In this document: piece by piece, positions 6,123 to 6,687 of the stretch | How positions within the stretch are numbered: the first letter of the stretch is position 1 | Layout: every line of letters starts with the position of its first letter | The notes under the pieces: model-generated | Seen by the model: the letters and a program-made list of their open reading frames with translations, nothing else | What the model was told of the DNA's origin: nothing | Database searches by the model: none | Position numbers and translations under genes: made by a program | DNA from: Rhodocyclales bacterium | GTDB lineage: Bacteria; Pseudomonadota; Gammaproteobacteria; Burkholderiales; Rhodocyclaceae | NCBI GenBank assembly: GCA_021413665.1 | Contig: JAIOPW010000179.1 | Coordinates: 1-6,687, forward strand | Length of the DNA: 6,687 bases | Direction: 5' to 3'

Positions 6123-6128
6123 TATACT
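6123..6128 (+). promoter_or_regulatory. Possible -10 element of the GST gene
   Basis: TATACT ends 7 nt before the ATG at 6136, so transcription would start at or next to the start codon. No Shine-Dalgarno lies in the 15 bp upstream, which fits a leaderless mRNA. No good -35 box is seen at 16-18 bp, which weakens the call. Confidence 0.4.
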
Positions 6129-6135
6129 TGCCGCC

Positions 6136-6687
6136 ATGATCACCGTCCACCACCTCGAAACCTCGCGTTCGCAGCGCGTCCTGTGGCTGCTGGAAGAGCT
6201 CCGCGTGCCGTACGAGATCAAGCGTTACCGGCGCAATCCCGTCACGCGACTGGCGCCGCCGGAACTGCGCGCCGTGCATCCGCTGGGCAAGTCGCCGGTC
6301 ATCACCGACGGCGAGCTGACCCTTGCCGAATCGGGCGCGATACTCGAATACCTGGTCGAGCGTTATGGCGACCAGGGCACGGGTGACGTGGCAAACCTGC
6401 AGCCCGCGGCCGGCACGCCGGAGCACCGGCAGTGTCGCTTCTGGATGCATTACGCCGAAGGCTCGCTGATGAACTGGCTGGTGATGAAGCTGGTGTTTGT
6501 CAGCATTCCCCGGCAGCCGATGCCGTTCTTCGTGCGGCCGATCGCACGCAAGCTCTGCGCCCAGGTGCTGGCCAAGCTGGTCGACCCCAACGTCGCCACG
6601 GCCATGAAATTCATGGAAGAACACCTGGCGACGCATGCGTGGTTTGCCGGCGAGCGGATGACGGTGGCGGATTTCCAGATGAGCTTT
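6136..6687 (+). CDS. Glutathione S-transferase (Gtt1-like), 3' end cut by window
   Basis: The first 184 residues of a cytosolic glutathione S-transferase, which conjugates or reduces substrates using glutathione in detoxification. Residues 1-80 are the thioredoxin-fold domain. SRSQRVLWLLEEL (10-22) carries the Ser/Arg start of helix 1, where S10 or S12 is the likely catalytic or glutathione-activating residue. GKSPVI (51-56) has the cis-proline P54, and E65-S66 in LAESGAI would bind the gamma-glutamyl group. Residues from about 95 form the helical C-terminal domain, including AGERMTVADF (171-180), the conserved N-capping box. The pattern resembles bacterial proteins related to yeast Gtt1. The frame is open at 6687, the last base of the window; perhaps 30-50 residues are missing. 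It is divergent from the AI-2E gene with 169 bp between them. Confidence 0.92.
   Translation, partial: MITVHHLETSRSQRVLWLLEELRVPYEIKRYRRNPVTRLAPPELRAVHPLGKSPVITDGELTLAESGAILEYLVERYGDQGTGDVANLQPAAGTPEHRQCRFWMHYAEGSLMNWLVMKLVFVSIPRQPMPFFVRPIARKLCAQVLAKLVDPNVATAMKFMEEHLATHAWFAGERMTVADFQMSF

Noticed and set aside
5562..6386. 274-residue plus-strand open frame spanning the AI-2E gene start and the GST gene
   Set aside because: Low-complexity Gln/Arg/Gly/His-rich translation overlapping two well-supported genes in other frames.
6028..6636. 202-residue minus-strand open frame opposite the GST gene
   Set aside because: It is antisense to an unmistakable GST sequence, with no family signal of its own.

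Overview
The window looks like part of a high-GC proteobacterial chromosome. A gammaproteobacterium of the Xanthomonadaceae/Lysobacterales type is my best guess. It rests on the look of the housekeeping-type proteins (a Gtt1-like glutathione S-transferase, an AI-2E family membrane protein) and on GC-rich interspersed hairpin repeats. It is an inference, not a demonstrated placement.

Layout. (1) Positions 1-1312 are a complete IS481-family insertion sequence: an intact DDE transposase on the minus strand between 51-bp imperfect terminal inverted repeats. Its left tip is base 1, so the left flank and any target duplication lie outside the window. (2) Positions about 1313-3160 are an AT-richer island with two overlapping plus-strand genes: a predicted cytoplasmic protein with an HEPN-type R-x4-H motif, and a five-helix membrane protein with a roughly 120-residue extracytoplasmic domain. 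I recognise neither as a named family. Together they form the best candidate for an undescribed system, perhaps a membrane-linked HEPN RNase module. (3) Positions 3159-3620 carry no convincing gene. They hold several hairpins and short direct repeats that look like interspersed genomic repeats. (4) Two tandem 32-bp palindromic units (3621-3684) abut the start codon of a COG1373-type AAA ATPase/DUF4143 gene (3688-4821). They combine promoter-like and operator-like features. (5) A GC-rich hairpin lies between the convergent ATPase gene and an AI-2E family permease gene (4899-5966, minus). (6) A divergent glutathione S-transferase gene starts at 6136 and runs off the window end.

The left half (IS plus AT-rich gene pair plus repeats) reads as accessory DNA. 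The right half from about 4830 onward reads as ordinary chromosome. The ATPase gene matches the host in GC but belongs to a patchily distributed family and has its own distinctive upstream element. No RNA genes or CRISPR arrays were seen.
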